This document shows positions 45,878 to 54,232 of a DNA stretch of 64,000 bases, piece by piece. The DNA lies in NCBI RefSeq assembly GCF_016907355.1, contig NZ_JAFBBW010000001.1, positions 1,736,001-1,800,000 of the forward strand. Direction: 5' to 3'. This DNA is from Agromyces aurantiacus. GTDB taxonomy: Bacteria; Actinomycetota; Actinomycetes; Actinomycetales; Microbacteriaceae. How positions within the stretch are numbered: the stretch's first letter is position 1; each line of letters opens with the position of its first letter. The notes beneath the pieces were generated by a model, which saw only the letters and a program-made list of their open reading frames with translations, did no database searches and was not told where the DNA came from. A program made the translations under genes and the position numbers.

Positions 45878-46539
45878 TGTATATTCGGCCTCGATCCCGG
45901 TGAACAGGCCGCTTGTTCCGGCACGGCGAGCATGAATGTGCATCCGAGGACCTCGAATCGCAGCTCGACATCGAGCAGCAGCACGAGGAGCGCGCGCTCG
46001 CGCTCGAGACCGATCGCCTGCGGATAGCGCGTCTGGCCCCGCCCGGCCGGCTGTCGGCGATCGCGTCGTCCGCCGGCGACACCGAGAGCGTGCGCGTGGA
46101 ACTGGTTGGCGGTCCCGTGGCCGACCTCCGGCCGGTGTCGTCCGGTCGGGCCCGGCGAAGCGGCCGCCTCGGCGAGACCCGCGGTGGCCCCGCTTCGGCG
46201 CGCGCCGTGCAGTGCATCATCGCGATCAGGCGATGGCGGCGGTGTTCCCTGGACGGCACCAACTTGAGTCGAGCCTCCTCGTGCGGCCCGAGTCGACGGC
46301 CGGACCGACCGAGCGCATCGGCCTCGCGCTCGCGCTCGCGCTGCGCGATCTCGGCCGACGACGCCTCGGCGTGGAGGCCGCGACGCTGTACGGCCACGTC
46401 ACGGCACCATCGACCGACTCGGACTGGACCACCTCGACCTGGCGCTGCACAGGCCCGGCGTGCCACGGCGCTATCGTGTGACGTCGTTGGCTACCGGCTG
46501 ATTCCGTTCGAACGCGTCGTCCGCGTCTGGTTCCAGTGA
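45859..46539 (+). pseudogene. Multiply frameshifted relic of a conserved hypothetical gene
   Basis: A coherent protein can be read only by changing frame. It starts MRWDPGLYIRPRSR and hits a stop at 45901; the same frame resumes with EDLESQLDIEQQHEERALAL and TDRLRIARLAPPGRL through AVQCIIAI (to about 46228). The second frame continues AMAAVFPGRHQLESSLLVRP and GLALALALRDLGRRRLGVEA. A third frame gives GTIDRLGLDHLDLALHRPGV from 46403, then a stop; the first frame returns for YRLIPFERVVRVWFQ. I associate it from memory with a Microbacteriaceae protein beginning MRWDxLFxDLExQLD. At least three frameshifts and one stop make it non-functional. Confidence 0.75.
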
Positions 46540-46560
46540 TGGTCCGCAGAATGCGCGGCG

Positions 46561-46854
46561 TCAGTCGACGGGGCGAAGGCCACCGGCGCGCGCACCAGAG
46601 AGCTCGACGACGTTCGCGAAGTCTCCCTGGTGCCACGCCGAGTAGCGGCGCGTGGCCTCGTACTGCTCGTCGATCCAAACCTCGAGCTGAGTGCGCTCGA
46701 TGCGCCACGGCCCGCGCTCGCCCACCCGGATCGCAGGCAGCTCGCCGGAACGGATGAGCCCGTGCACGGCCTCGATGTCGACGGCGAGCACCTCCGCCGC
46801 ATCGGCGACGGTGAGGAAGCGGCCGATCGCATCGCCTGGGCCGTGTTCGATCAT
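46561..46854 (-). CDS. Excisionase/BldC-type helix-turn-helix protein
   Basis: A 97-residue DNA-binding protein. FLTVADAAEVLAVDIEAVHG and LIRSGELPAIRVGERGPWRI form the MerR-like winged HTH of the excisionase family, followed by ERTQLEVWIDEQYEATRRYS. In Microbacteriaceae a protein of this kind accompanies the gene decayed at 45859, so it is probably original chromosome rather than cargo. GATAAT (46866-46861) ends 6 nt before the ATG at 46854 (leaderless), which sets the start; longer frames are rejected. Confidence 0.8.
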   Translation of the reverse strand: MIEHGPGDAIGRFLTVADAAEVLAVDIEAVHGLIRSGELPAIRVGERGPWRIERTQLEVWIDEQYEATRRYSAWHQGDFANVVELSGARAGGLRPVD

Positions 46855-47405
46855 CACTCGATTATCGGCCCGGCCGATGGTGCCCGGAGGCGATGTGGAT
46901 AACTTCACGGCACTCTCTCGGAGTGCCTCCACCATGGTTTGCGACAGACCCCCGAGACGAGGCGGTCATGGCGGTTCGGGGTGCGCAACGCGACCCGGGG
47001 GAGCGCGGTCGGATCCATGCTCATGATGGGCATCGTTCTTGTGGGATTTCAGCGCCCAACAAAAGTACCGAGGTGCTTGTCGCTGCCGAGGCCTCACGCC
47101 CAGAACAGGCGTCGCGTCGACCGATATGCATGTCGAGCGCGCCGGCCTCGGCGGTCCCGCAGCTTAGTGCGCGCGCCGTGGTACATTTTCAGGCTCCCAG
47201 ACGGGCGATCGACCTCGTCGTTTCGGCGAATGAACATGCCGGCCGGCGCGCCAGAAAGCTGGCCACTACGCCCGATCCTGTTCCCCGGCCTGACGAACTG
47301 AGGCATCCAGATCGCCTCAATCTCGTGTTGGCTGTGTTCTTCCGAGAGAATGAGTCCGCGTGTCGTTCGCGCAAGCATCGACGGCGGCCGCAGACGGGGT
47401 GAGGG
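46855..47405. other. Gene-poor 551-nt stretch
   Basis: Open frames on the + strand here have no recognisable domain, an erratic residue mix and no ribosome binding site. No hairpin, repeat or RNA gene stands out. It may be a degraded junction between the HTH gene and the second accessory block. Confidence 0.5.
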
Positions 47406-49901
47406 ATGGTCGACTTTGGGGCGATGCTCGCGGACGCCAAGCGAGAGGCGCCCATCGAGCCGCGCGAATTGCACAGTCAGTTGAAGAAGCTGCCTGGATA
47501 TGGGTATCTCCGCGATGTGCAGGCGCAGGTGCTCACAGCGTGGCATGCGCGCAGGGATGAACGCGACATCGTGATAAAGGTCAATACTGGCGGCGGGAAG
47601 ACCATCGACGGGCTGATCATTCTGCAGAGCTACATCAACGAAGGCCTGGGCCCGGCGCTGTACGTCGCCCCGAGCAAGTACTTGGTCAAGCAGGTGATCG
47701 CCGAAGCCCAGAACCTGGGGCTCGCTGTCACGCAAAACGTGGACGGCGCGCAGTACCTCAACAGTGAAGCGATCGGCGTGATCAACGCCTACGAACTGGT
47801 CAACGGCCGCACAAAGTTCTCCGACCGTCGCACCTCCCGCGCTCCCGCTCCGATCGGCGCAGTCGTGGTCGACGACGCGCATGCGGCGATCGCTACCACC
47901 CGCAAGCAACTCTCGGTGACGATCGCACGGAGCAATCCCGTGTTCACAGAACTGATGGACCTATTCGCGGAAGACTTGAAGACGCAGTCCGCAGACGCAT
48001 ACCTTGATGTGCGCGACGACCGACGCGGGACACCGATCCGCGTCCCTTTCTGGGCGTGGAGGAACCGACTCGATCAGGCACGCAGCATTCTCCGCACGCA
48101 GACGGGTAAAGACCAGCCGCTGTACTTCGACTGGCCCGCGATCGCGGACGTGCTCGAACTGTGCCGCGTCGTGTTCAGCAACCAGGAGATGACGATCACT
48201 CCGCATTGCCCGCCAATCGAGAACATCACATCATTCGTTGCGGCGCAGCGACGCGTCTTCCTCACCGCCACGCTGGCCGATGACAGCGTCCTTGTCAGCG
48301 ACTTCGGCGCCGTTGCGGCCAGCGTGGATCGTCCGATCACCCCGGTCACCGCAGGGGATATCGGCGAGCGAATGATCCTCGCACCGCAGGAAATCAACCC
48401 CGCCCTCGCTGCAGACGACATCCGGAGCGCGATCGTTGGTCTGAGCCGGGAGTACAACACTGTTGTACTCGTGCCCAGCGAGAGGTGGGCCGCCGTCTGG
48501 GCCCCTAACGCGGCCGCCGTCGCCATCGGCGAGGCGGTCGAGCCAGCGATCGAAAGGCTGCGAACCGAGCCGCACGTCGGCCTGGTCGTTCTCGTGAACC
48601 GGTACGACGGCATTGACCTGCCCGACGATGCGTGCCGTGTCCTGGTGCTTGACGGGCTTCCCGAGGCATTCAGCCCCGAGGAACGGTTAGACGCGATGCT
48701 GCGTATGGGACTCTCGGGAATCGATGACCGGCAGGTGCAGCGCATTGAGCAGGGCATTGGACGCGGCGTTCGCAGCAACGAAGATCACTGTGTCGTCTTC
48801 CTCATCGGTCCGCGACTGGCGCAGCTTACTGTCGACCCACGGACGCTGCCGCGATTCAGCCCGGCCACACAAGCGCAGCTCGCGCTTTCCCGGCAAGTCG
48901 CGACCCAGATGGACAATCTGCCCATGTCCGGCATCGTGCGAACCGCCAGACAAGCGCTCGAGCGCGACGAGAACTGGATCGCACTCGCGCTGCAGTCGCT
49001 GCGGAACATCCCGCCGCAGCCTGGCCACGTGTCGACGTCGGCCATAGCCCGCCGGAACGCGTTCGTTGCCGCCAGCACGGGCGATGCCGGCCGAGCGTGT
49101 TCGATTCTGCAGACCGCGATCGACGGCGAGGAAGATATCGCCACGGTAGGAACTCTGCTGGAGCTTCAGGCGACCTACCGCGACGCGTTGGACCCTCAGT
49201 TGGCTCAGCAGACACTCGCTTTGGCTCGCGCGAAGAACACGTACGTTACTAAGCCCTTGACAGGCCTGACATACACACCCCTCGTCGAACGGGCGCCGCA
49301 GACGGAGAGGTGCCTAGAGCGCCTCGCGAGTGCGTTCTCGACACCTGCGGCATTGCGACTCGAGTTCGAGTCGATCGTCGAAGACTTGGTGTTCGACGAA
49401 CTCAGGACAGAAGAGTTCGAGGAAGCAATGCGCCGCGCCGCGCTCTACATCGGGTTGGGCTCGCAGCGCCCGGAACATGATGTGAACGTAGGACCGGACA
49501 ACCTGTGGGCGCTAGGCGAGAACCGGTACTGGGTCATCGAAGCCAAGACTGGCGCTCAGAGTCCGGCCATCGGCAAGCGTGACATGGCGCAACTTTCACA
49601 ATCGATGGTGTGGTTCGGGCAGCGATACGACCCGCAGGCAGTGGCTGTGCCGGTCATGGTCCACCGCTCGATCCTGGCGTACGCGAATGCGACCCCCCAC
49701 AGCGGAATGAAGGTGATGACCGAACGAGGGCTCGGTGAGTTCGCCGCATCCTTGAGAGCGTTCGCTGCCGCTGTTGCAGATGCGGGATGGACGAATGCCG
49801 AGACGGTCGGGCGACTCCTGGCTGGCCACAACCTAAGCGCTGATGCGCTTCCGACCTTTCTGATGGACCAGCGCGGCGTCTACAACAAGGGCGGCGTGTA
49901 G
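47406..49901 (+). CDS. SF2 helicase-nuclease fusion, candidate phage-defence protein
   Basis: An 831-residue protein. Residues about 25-480 are a superfamily 2 helicase: Q-motif-like YGYLRDVQAQVL, Walker A NTGGGKT (60-66), Walker B VVVDDAHA (about 154-161), motif III FLTATLAD (about 286), and motif VI QRIEQGIGRGVRS (about 445-457). After a helical region, residues about 680-760 look like a PD-(D/E)xK nuclease: NVGPDNLWALGENRYWVIEA followed by KTG, with the EAK triad near 712. The DDAH box and single-polypeptide helicase-nuclease layout resemble stand-alone defence proteins. It has no partner methylase. The nearest named family (Hachiman HamB-like, Nhi-like or other) cannot be decided. Confidence 0.78.
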   Translation: MVDFGAMLADAKREAPIEPRELHSQLKKLPGYGYLRDVQAQVLTAWHARRDERDIVIKVNTGGGKTIDGLIILQSYINEGLGPALYVAPSKYLVKQVIAEAQNLGLAVTQNVDGAQYLNSEAIGVINAYELVNGRTKFSDRRTSRAPAPIGAVVVDDAHAAIATTRKQLSVTIARSNPVFTELMDLFAEDLKTQSADAYLDVRDDRRGTPIRVPFWAWRNRLDQARSILRTQTGKDQPLYFDWPAIADVLELCRVVFSNQEMTITPHCPPIENITSFVAAQRRVFLTATLADDSVLVSDFGAVAASVDRPITPVTAGDIGERMILAPQEINPALAADDIRSAIVGLSREYNTVVLVPSERWAAVWAPNAAAVAIGEAVEPAIERLRTEPHVGLVVLVNRYDGIDLPDDACRVLVLDGLPEAFSPEERLDAMLRMGLSGIDDRQVQRIEQGIGRGVRSNEDHCVVFLIGPRLAQLTVDPRTLPRFSPATQAQLALSRQVATQMDNLPMSGIVRTARQALERDENWIALALQSLRNIPPQPGHVSTSAIARRNAFVAASTGDAGRACSILQTAIDGEEDIATVGTLLELQATYRDALDPQLAQQTLALARAKNTYVTKPLTGLTYTPLVERAPQTERCLERLASAFSTPAALRLEFESIVEDLVFDELRTEEFEEAMRRAALYIGLGSQRPEHDVNVGPDNLWALGENRYWVIEAKTGAQSPAIGKRDMAQLSQSMVWFGQRYDPQAVAVPVMVHRSILAYANATPHSGMKVMTERGLGEFAASLRAFAAAVADAGWTNAETVGRLLAGHNLSADALPTFLMDQRGVYNKGGV

Positions 49902-50112
49902 GGCGCGATCGCGCCAGACTTCTCGCCCGCTTGTCCCGCCCGACCGTGTCCAGCGTGCCGCCCTGGCCATTGCGCCGGCATGCTCGGTCGCCGGTTGGCT
50001 GTCGACTCCGAGTTAACCCTCATGCCCAGCTCTGATGCTCCGATCCACGACGGGCTCGACGTCGAGGACCGGATGTCTACAACCCGAACTGCTGGACTCG
50101 AGCCTCAACTCG

Positions 50113-51354
50113 TCACAGCGGCTGCGGCTCGTACTCGAAGAACGCTGCCCTGGGCAAAACCTGCTTCGCGCGCAGCGTCCGCTTGTCTGCCGCGCTCAGG
50201 CGTGCGATTTCAGCGGCATCGTCCCAGTTTTCGCTGATGCTCGATACAAGCTGGTCGACGATGTCTCGACCTTCTGCTGCGTTAAGTCCGTAGGTCTCGG
50301 ACTCACCGACGAGGGCGGCGAAGTTAGACACCTTCGCGCCACCGTCGCCTCGCCCGAAAGCCATCGCCTGTTCAAATGTGTCGCCGGACCGCTGCCCGGG
50401 TGCGAGATCGTAGGCGGGCGTCAGTTCCAGATGTGTTCCGTCCCAGAACGCCGCGTGATTGCGAGCATGGTCGTCGTTGTTGCTTATGGCGATGTTCATC
50501 GCTATGCGGCGGAACAGCTCGGGTCCTGGCCGCGTCGCGTCTTTCGCATACAGACGAAGCACGTCGAGGATCTGCGGGTATGACACGTACCGGGCGTACA
50601 TCTCGTCGGTCTGCGCCATGGTCAGGCCGGAGACGACGTGGCGTCTACCGCCGCGGCCGTCTCGGTCGAACCGTCTGACCAGAAGAACTTCCTTGCCGAG
50701 AGAGGGCACGACTCTGCTGTCGGGGACGTTCATGCCAGCCCGGCGGGCGAGCTCAAGCATCGTCCCTTCGGCGTTGACCGCAGAGAACACGCGGTCGTCC
50801 GAGGATGAGAACTTCGCCAGCCATTCGCTGCCGTCCCTGTCCGTCAGGGTCGCCTTTGGACGGGCACCGCCAAGGCTCGTGCCATGAATCATGGCGGCAT
50901 CGAGGCCAGGGGACAGTTCGCCGCCTTCGTCGAGGATGATCGCTGCTTCGTGCAGTTCATCGAGGGTCGCCGAGTCATCCCGGGAGACATAATCCTTACG
51001 GCTGACTTGGAAGTCCAACGCTCCGAAGCGGTTCGAGCTGGAGCTGAGCATGTAGTCGAGCTCGCTCAAGGAGTTCGGAGCGGCACCACTGCGGCGTTCG
51101 ATGACACCGCGACCCCACCTGTCTGGGCTTCCGTCTCTAAGCACGCCCGCGATGGTCAGTCCGTCCACAGGCTCCTGGACCCCTGGGCGCAGCGGAAGCT
51201 CCGGGGCAAACAGGCTGATGGCGTCCGGTCGGGCCCGGTAACTCAGCCCGTAAATGAAGGTAAAGAGTGGTCCCGCCTTATCTACCCTCCCGGCGACCAC
51301 TGGCTCGGAGTGGCCCGGCAGCCAAGTCCACACGTAGAGCTCAGAAGTCGTCAT
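50113..51354 (-). CDS. hipA: HipA-family serine/threonine kinase toxin
   Basis: A 413-residue HipA-like kinase of usual length. The N-terminal subdomain has VAGRVDKAGPLFTFIYGLSY; the ATP loop region is GTSLGGARPKATLTDRDGSE near 185. The catalytic segment NNDDHARNH puts the base at D294 and N299, and the metal aspartate is D316 in LTPAYDLAPG. HipA kinases phosphorylate aminoacyl-tRNA synthetases or similar targets and halt growth. The ATG at 51354 overlaps the antitoxin gene by 14 nt, the standard hipBA arrangement. All catalytic residues are present. Confidence 0.9.
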   Translation of the reverse strand: MTTSELYVWTWLPGHSEPVVAGRVDKAGPLFTFIYGLSYRARPDAISLFAPELPLRPGVQEPVDGLTIAGVLRDGSPDRWGRGVIERRSGAAPNSLSELDYMLSSSSNRFGALDFQVSRKDYVSRDDSATLDELHEAAIILDEGGELSPGLDAAMIHGTSLGGARPKATLTDRDGSEWLAKFSSSDDRVFSAVNAEGTMLELARRAGMNVPDSRVVPSLGKEVLLVRRFDRDGRGGRRHVVSGLTMAQTDEMYARYVSYPQILDVLRLYAKDATRPGPELFRRIAMNIAISNNDDHARNHAAFWDGTHLELTPAYDLAPGQRSGDTFEQAMAFGRGDGGAKVSNFAALVGESETYGLNAAEGRDIVDQLVSSISENWDDAAEIARLSAADKRTLRAKQVLPRAAFFEYEPQPL

Positions 51355-51682
51355 TGGTGCTTCCGCTCCTTGGCTGGCGTACACGGCTTGGAAGTAGGGC
51401 GAGCATCTCCTCGCCACGTTGACGACGGATCGCGATCTCGGACCGGTCTTCTACTCCGAAGATGGGAACGCCGACGAGGTCGGCGAGGTCCATCATCGTA
51501 CCGACCGCCGTCCCACGGTTGCCGGCTTCAGCGGAGAGCACTGTCTGCTCCGAGACATTCGCCCGGGCAGCGAGATCCCTAGCCGTCCATGCTCGGCTAA
51601 TACGACCCTGCCTGATGAGTTGGCCCCATACGGTGAGCGCATCTTGGACGTGGGGTCGTAATGGCACGCTACGCTTGGCCAT
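51341..51682 (-). CDS. hipB: HipB-like HTH antitoxin
   Basis: A 113-residue DNA-binding protein with an XRE helix-turn-helix (ISRAWTARDLAARANVSEQT, then VLSAEAGNRGTAVGTMMDLA). The C-terminus is charged and ends GSTNDDF. It precedes and overlaps hipA, so it is the presumed antitoxin and autorepressor. AAAGGAGC gives a strong ribosome binding site, and palindromic operator candidates and a perfect TATAAT lie upstream. Confidence 0.88.
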   Translation of the reverse strand: MAKRSVPLRPHVQDALTVWGQLIRQGRISRAWTARDLAARANVSEQTVLSAEAGNRGTAVGTMMDLADLVGVPIFGVEDRSEIAIRRQRGEEMLALLPSRVRQPRSGSTNDDF

Positions 51683-51692
51683 CAGTTGCTCC

Positions 51693-51732
51693 TTTAAACA
51701 TGTTTAAACGCCCTTAGGCATGTTTTATTATA
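51693..51732 (-). promoter_or_regulatory. hipBA promoter and palindromic operator
   Basis: On the - strand a perfect -10 TATAAT lies at 51732-51727. Between it and the ribosome binding site is the perfect 16-bp palindrome TTTAAACATGTTTAAA (51693-51708); its half-site CATGTTTAA recurs as CATGTTTTA at 51719, exactly 20 bp away. Two dimers could bind on the same face of DNA and block initiation, as HipB does elsewhere. No strong -35 is visible. Confidence 0.7.
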
Positions 51733-52117
51733 TCCACACTGCGTTGAGTTTCGACTTCGACTTGGTACACCAACTGGGCCAGGGCGCCGGACCATCTTGT
51801 TGGTCGACGTGATCGTCACGTGCGCGCGAGAGCCCTCGGCATCGAGGCGCACACCCAGATGCGACAAACGCTCCGTCGGTTCGCGGGTCTGTCCGACGGA
51901 TGCCGCGATCCTCGCGGTTCGCACGCTCCGCGATGTCGCACCTCGCTCGCGGCTCCGCCCGGCGTTCTGCGACTACGACGACGAGCGGACCCTCCCCGTC
52001 CCCGAGCCGCGCCGCCGTCGCGCGTGCATCGACTCGTGGCGTCGCCGGTCAGCGGCCGCCTGAGCCCGAGGTGGCCGGCCGAGCGGCCCAGGCCGCGCAG
52101 GTCGCTACGCTTGACGG
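51733..52117. other. Right junction of the island, no supportable gene
   Basis: About 385 nt between the hipBA promoter and pdtaS. Composition changes back to core-like GC at roughly 51.8 kb. Short arginine-rich frames are present but none has a ribosome binding site or domain. It could hold a gene remnant. The pdtaS -10 box TACGCT is at 52106-52111. Confidence 0.45.
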
Positions 52118-53611
52118 GTGTCGACCCTCAGTGACCTCGTCCTCGCCCAGGGGCGCAGCAGCCAGGCCGACGTCGACTGGCTGCACATGCTCGTCGGCGA
52201 CCTCCAGCTGCTCGCCGACCTCGCCTTCGCCGACATCGTGCTGTGGGTGCCGTCCGGCGACGACGACTTCGTCGCCGTCGCGCATTCGCGACCGTCGAGC
52301 GCCGCGACGCTCTTCTACCGCGACTTCGTCGGGCAGGCGATCCGGGCGGAGTGGAAGGGCCTCGTCTCGCAGGCGTTCGAGGGTGGCGCCATCGTCGACT
52401 CGTCGGCGCCCGACTGGTACGAGGAGATGCCCACGCGCGTGCGCGCGGTGCCGGTCATGCGCCGGCTCTCGGTCACGGGCACCGAGCTCGCGCCCGAGCC
52501 GGTCGCGGTGATCACCCGGCACACGAACCTCGGCTCGACCCGCACGCCGAGCCGTCAGGAGCTCACGTTCAACGACTGCGCCGGCGAGCTGTTCCAGATG
52601 ATCGCCTCCGGCGACTTCCCCGACCTCGGTGCGCCGACCGGGCCGCGCCGCGGTGCGCCGCGCGCCTCCGACGGCCTGATCCGCCTCGACGTCGACGGCA
52701 TCACGACCTTCGCGAGCCCGAACGCGCTGTCGGCGTTCAACCGCATGGGCTTCGACGACGAGCTCGAGGGCGAGTCGCTCGCGGATGTCGCCTCCCGCCT
52801 GCTGTCGGGCAAGCTCGTCGTCGACGAGTCCCTCCCGCTGGTCGTGACCGGGCGTGCGCCGTGGCGCACCGACGTCGAGTCGCGCGGGGTGACGGTGACG
52901 CTGCGCGCCATCCCGATCCGTCGTCGCGGCGAGCGGATCGGCGCCATGGTGCTCACGCGCGACGTGACCGAGCTGCGCCACCAGGAGCAGGAGCTCATCA
53001 CCAAGGACGCGACGATCCGCGAGATCCACCATCGCGTGAAGAACAACCTGCAGACGGTCGCGTCGCTGCTGCGCATCCAGGCGCGTCGCACGCACTCCGA
53101 CGAGGCCCGCGAGGCGCTCACGCAGGCCATGCGACGCGTCGGCGCGATCGCGGTCGTGCACGACACGCTCTCCGAGGGCCTCAGCCAGAACGTCGACTTC
53201 GACCAGGTGTTCGACCGCGCCCTGCTGCTGGTCGCCGAGGTCGCGGCGGCGCACAACACGACGGCGCACCCGAAGAAGTCCGGGACGTTCGGCGTGCTGC
53301 CGAGCGAGTACGCGACCCCGCTCGCGCTCGCGCTGACCGAGCTGGTCACCAACGCGGTCGAGCACGGGCTCGCCGGACAGGAGGGCGACGTCGAGGTGAT
53401 CGCCGGCCGTTCCGACTCGGTGCTCACCGTGCAGGTGCGCGACACCGGGTCGGGGTTGCCCGAGGGTCGGGTCGGCGAGGGGCTCGGCACGCAGATCGTG
53501 CGCACGCTCATCCAGGGCGAGCTCGGCGGCACCATCGACTGGCACACCGTCGTCGGCAGCGGCACGGAGGTCACGATCGAGGTGCCGCTGCGCTGGATCA
53601 CGGCGTCCTGA
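52118..53611 (+). CDS. pdtaS: Sensor histidine kinase PdtaS
   Basis: A 497-residue soluble histidine kinase. An N-terminal GAF-like domain (about 1-150) and a PAS domain (about 190-290) precede the HisKA_2 region with the phosphorylated histidine in REIHHRVKNNLQTVASLLRI (H304/H305), then the ATPase segments ELVTNAVEHGLAG and DTGSGLPEG. It matches mycobacterial PdtaS (Rv3220c), which signals to the antiterminator PdtaR; PdtaR is not in this window. The GTG start is 6 nt after the TACGCT -10 box, so the transcript is leaderless. whiB1 follows, as in mycobacteria. Confidence 0.93.
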   Translation: MSTLSDLVLAQGRSSQADVDWLHMLVGDLQLLADLAFADIVLWVPSGDDDFVAVAHSRPSSAATLFYRDFVGQAIRAEWKGLVSQAFEGGAIVDSSAPDWYEEMPTRVRAVPVMRRLSVTGTELAPEPVAVITRHTNLGSTRTPSRQELTFNDCAGELFQMIASGDFPDLGAPTGPRRGAPRASDGLIRLDVDGITTFASPNALSAFNRMGFDDELEGESLADVASRLLSGKLVVDESLPLVVTGRAPWRTDVESRGVTVTLRAIPIRRRGERIGAMVLTRDVTELRHQEQELITKDATIREIHHRVKNNLQTVASLLRIQARRTHSDEAREALTQAMRRVGAIAVVHDTLSEGLSQNVDFDQVFDRALLLVAEVAAAHNTTAHPKKSGTFGVLPSEYATPLALALTELVTNAVEHGLAGQEGDVEVIAGRSDSVLTVQVRDTGSGLPEGRVGEGLGTQIVRTLIQGELGGTIDWHTVVGSGTEVTIEVPLRWITAS

Positions 53612-53655
53612 TCGCCGCCGCCGCATGCCGCGCGGCGGCCGCCCCGGCGGCACGA

Positions 53656-53689
53656 GAAACGGCACCCGCGTGATCGCGGGTGCCGTTTC
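53656..53689 (+). terminator. Hairpin terminator after pdtaS
   Basis: GAAACGGCACCCGCG (53656-53670) pairs perfectly with CGCGGGTGCCGTTTC (53675-53689) around TGAT, 44 nt after the pdtaS stop. The A/T-rich base of the stem gives a partial T-tract on each strand. Confidence 0.8.
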
Positions 53690-53781
53690 CGTTCGGGTGC
53701 TGCGGGGAGTCCGCGCGTTCCGTGGGTCCCGGGGGACGGACGGCGGGCGGCCGGAGCCGCGTCGCGCGGTGGCGCGTCGGC

Positions 53782-54030
53782 TCAGCCGGCGCGGCGGGCG
53801 CGAGCGGCACGGCGCTTCAGGGCGCGTCGCTCGTCCTCGCTGAGGCCTCCCCAGACGCCCGAGTCCTGGCCGGTCTCGAGGGCGTACTGGAGGCAGATCT
53901 CCGTGACGGTGCATCGGGCGCAGACAGCCTTCGCCTTCTCGATCTGGTCGACGGCCGGACCGGTGTTGCCCACGGGGAAGAAGAGTTCCGGGTCGGCGGT
54001 GAGGCAGGCGGCTTTGTCACGCCAGTCCAT
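53782..54030 (-). CDS. whiB1: WhiB-family iron-sulfur regulator WhiB1
   Basis: An 82-residue protein with the [4Fe-4S] cysteines C9, C37, C40 and C46, the GVWGG turn (58-62) and the basic tail ERRALKRRAARARRAG. Length and residues (DPELFFPVGNTGPA) are those of WhiB1, the nitric-oxide-sensitive, SigA-binding regulator that is essential in mycobacteria. The ATG at 54030 follows AAGGAGC. It is convergent with pdtaS, matching Rv3219-Rv3220c. Confidence 0.95.
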   Translation of the reverse strand: MDWRDKAACLTADPELFFPVGNTGPAVDQIEKAKAVCARCTVTEICLQYALETGQDSGVWGGLSEDERRALKRRAARARRAG

Positions 54031-54232
54031 GTAGATGCTCCTTGTGTTGTCGGTTCGCAGCGGACGCACGCGTGCGCCGCCGGAAACCGGCGAGTGCTGC
54101 AGGGGGAAAGCCGAATCTCGGGAAGTAGGATCGGGGAAGCGATCGGCTCACGTCCCTGTGAGCATCAATTCGGCCTCGTAAATGGTCGCATAGGCATGGA
54201 AGCGAATCAAGAGTGCACTTCGGGAGATCACT

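Larger units (their letters stand above)
36343..51733. mobile_element. Genomic island between the Rv3235-like gene and pdtaS
   Basis: Composition drops visibly relative to both flanks, with many A/T third positions, and the gene content switches from conserved core genes to small hypotheticals, toxin-antitoxin and defence-like genes. The flanks are genes that share one neighbourhood in other actinobacteria. No integrase, transposase, relaxase or tRNA gene is visible. The segment 45859-46854 inside it holds a decayed gene and a small HTH gene that look like original chromosomal material, so there may be two insertions (36.3-45.9 and 46.9-51.7 kb). Boundaries are approximate. Confidence 0.65.

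Noticed and set aside
45936..46481. A 181-codon frame taken as an intact gene
   Set aside because: Only its second half carries the conserved protein sequence; the first half of that protein is in another frame, so the region is a pseudogene.
46980..47001. Possible fifth copy of the 19-bp repeat (GTGCGCAACGCGACCC)
   Set aside because: It aligns only with a gap and several mismatches, within what GC-rich sequence gives by chance.
46893..47402. A 169-codon + strand frame before the helicase gene
   Set aside because: No ribosome binding site, no recognisable domain, and a composition unlike neighbouring proteins. It would have been attractive as a helicase partner.
36343..51733. Integrase, transposase, relaxase or CRISPR array in the island
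   Set aside because: No catalytic motifs of these families and no regularly spaced 25-40 bp repeats with unique spacers were found. The four 19-bp copies are 2.3-2.5 kb apart and are not a CRISPR.
51797..52063. An 88-codon frame before pdtaS, perhaps a gene remnant
   Set aside because: No start signal and no recognisable domain; it cannot be told from random GC-rich sequence.
54147..54162. CTCAC-N6-GTGAG as a CRP-type site upstream of the membrane protein gene near whiB1
   Set aside because: The half-sites point the wrong way; CRP sites read TGTGA-N6-TCACA.
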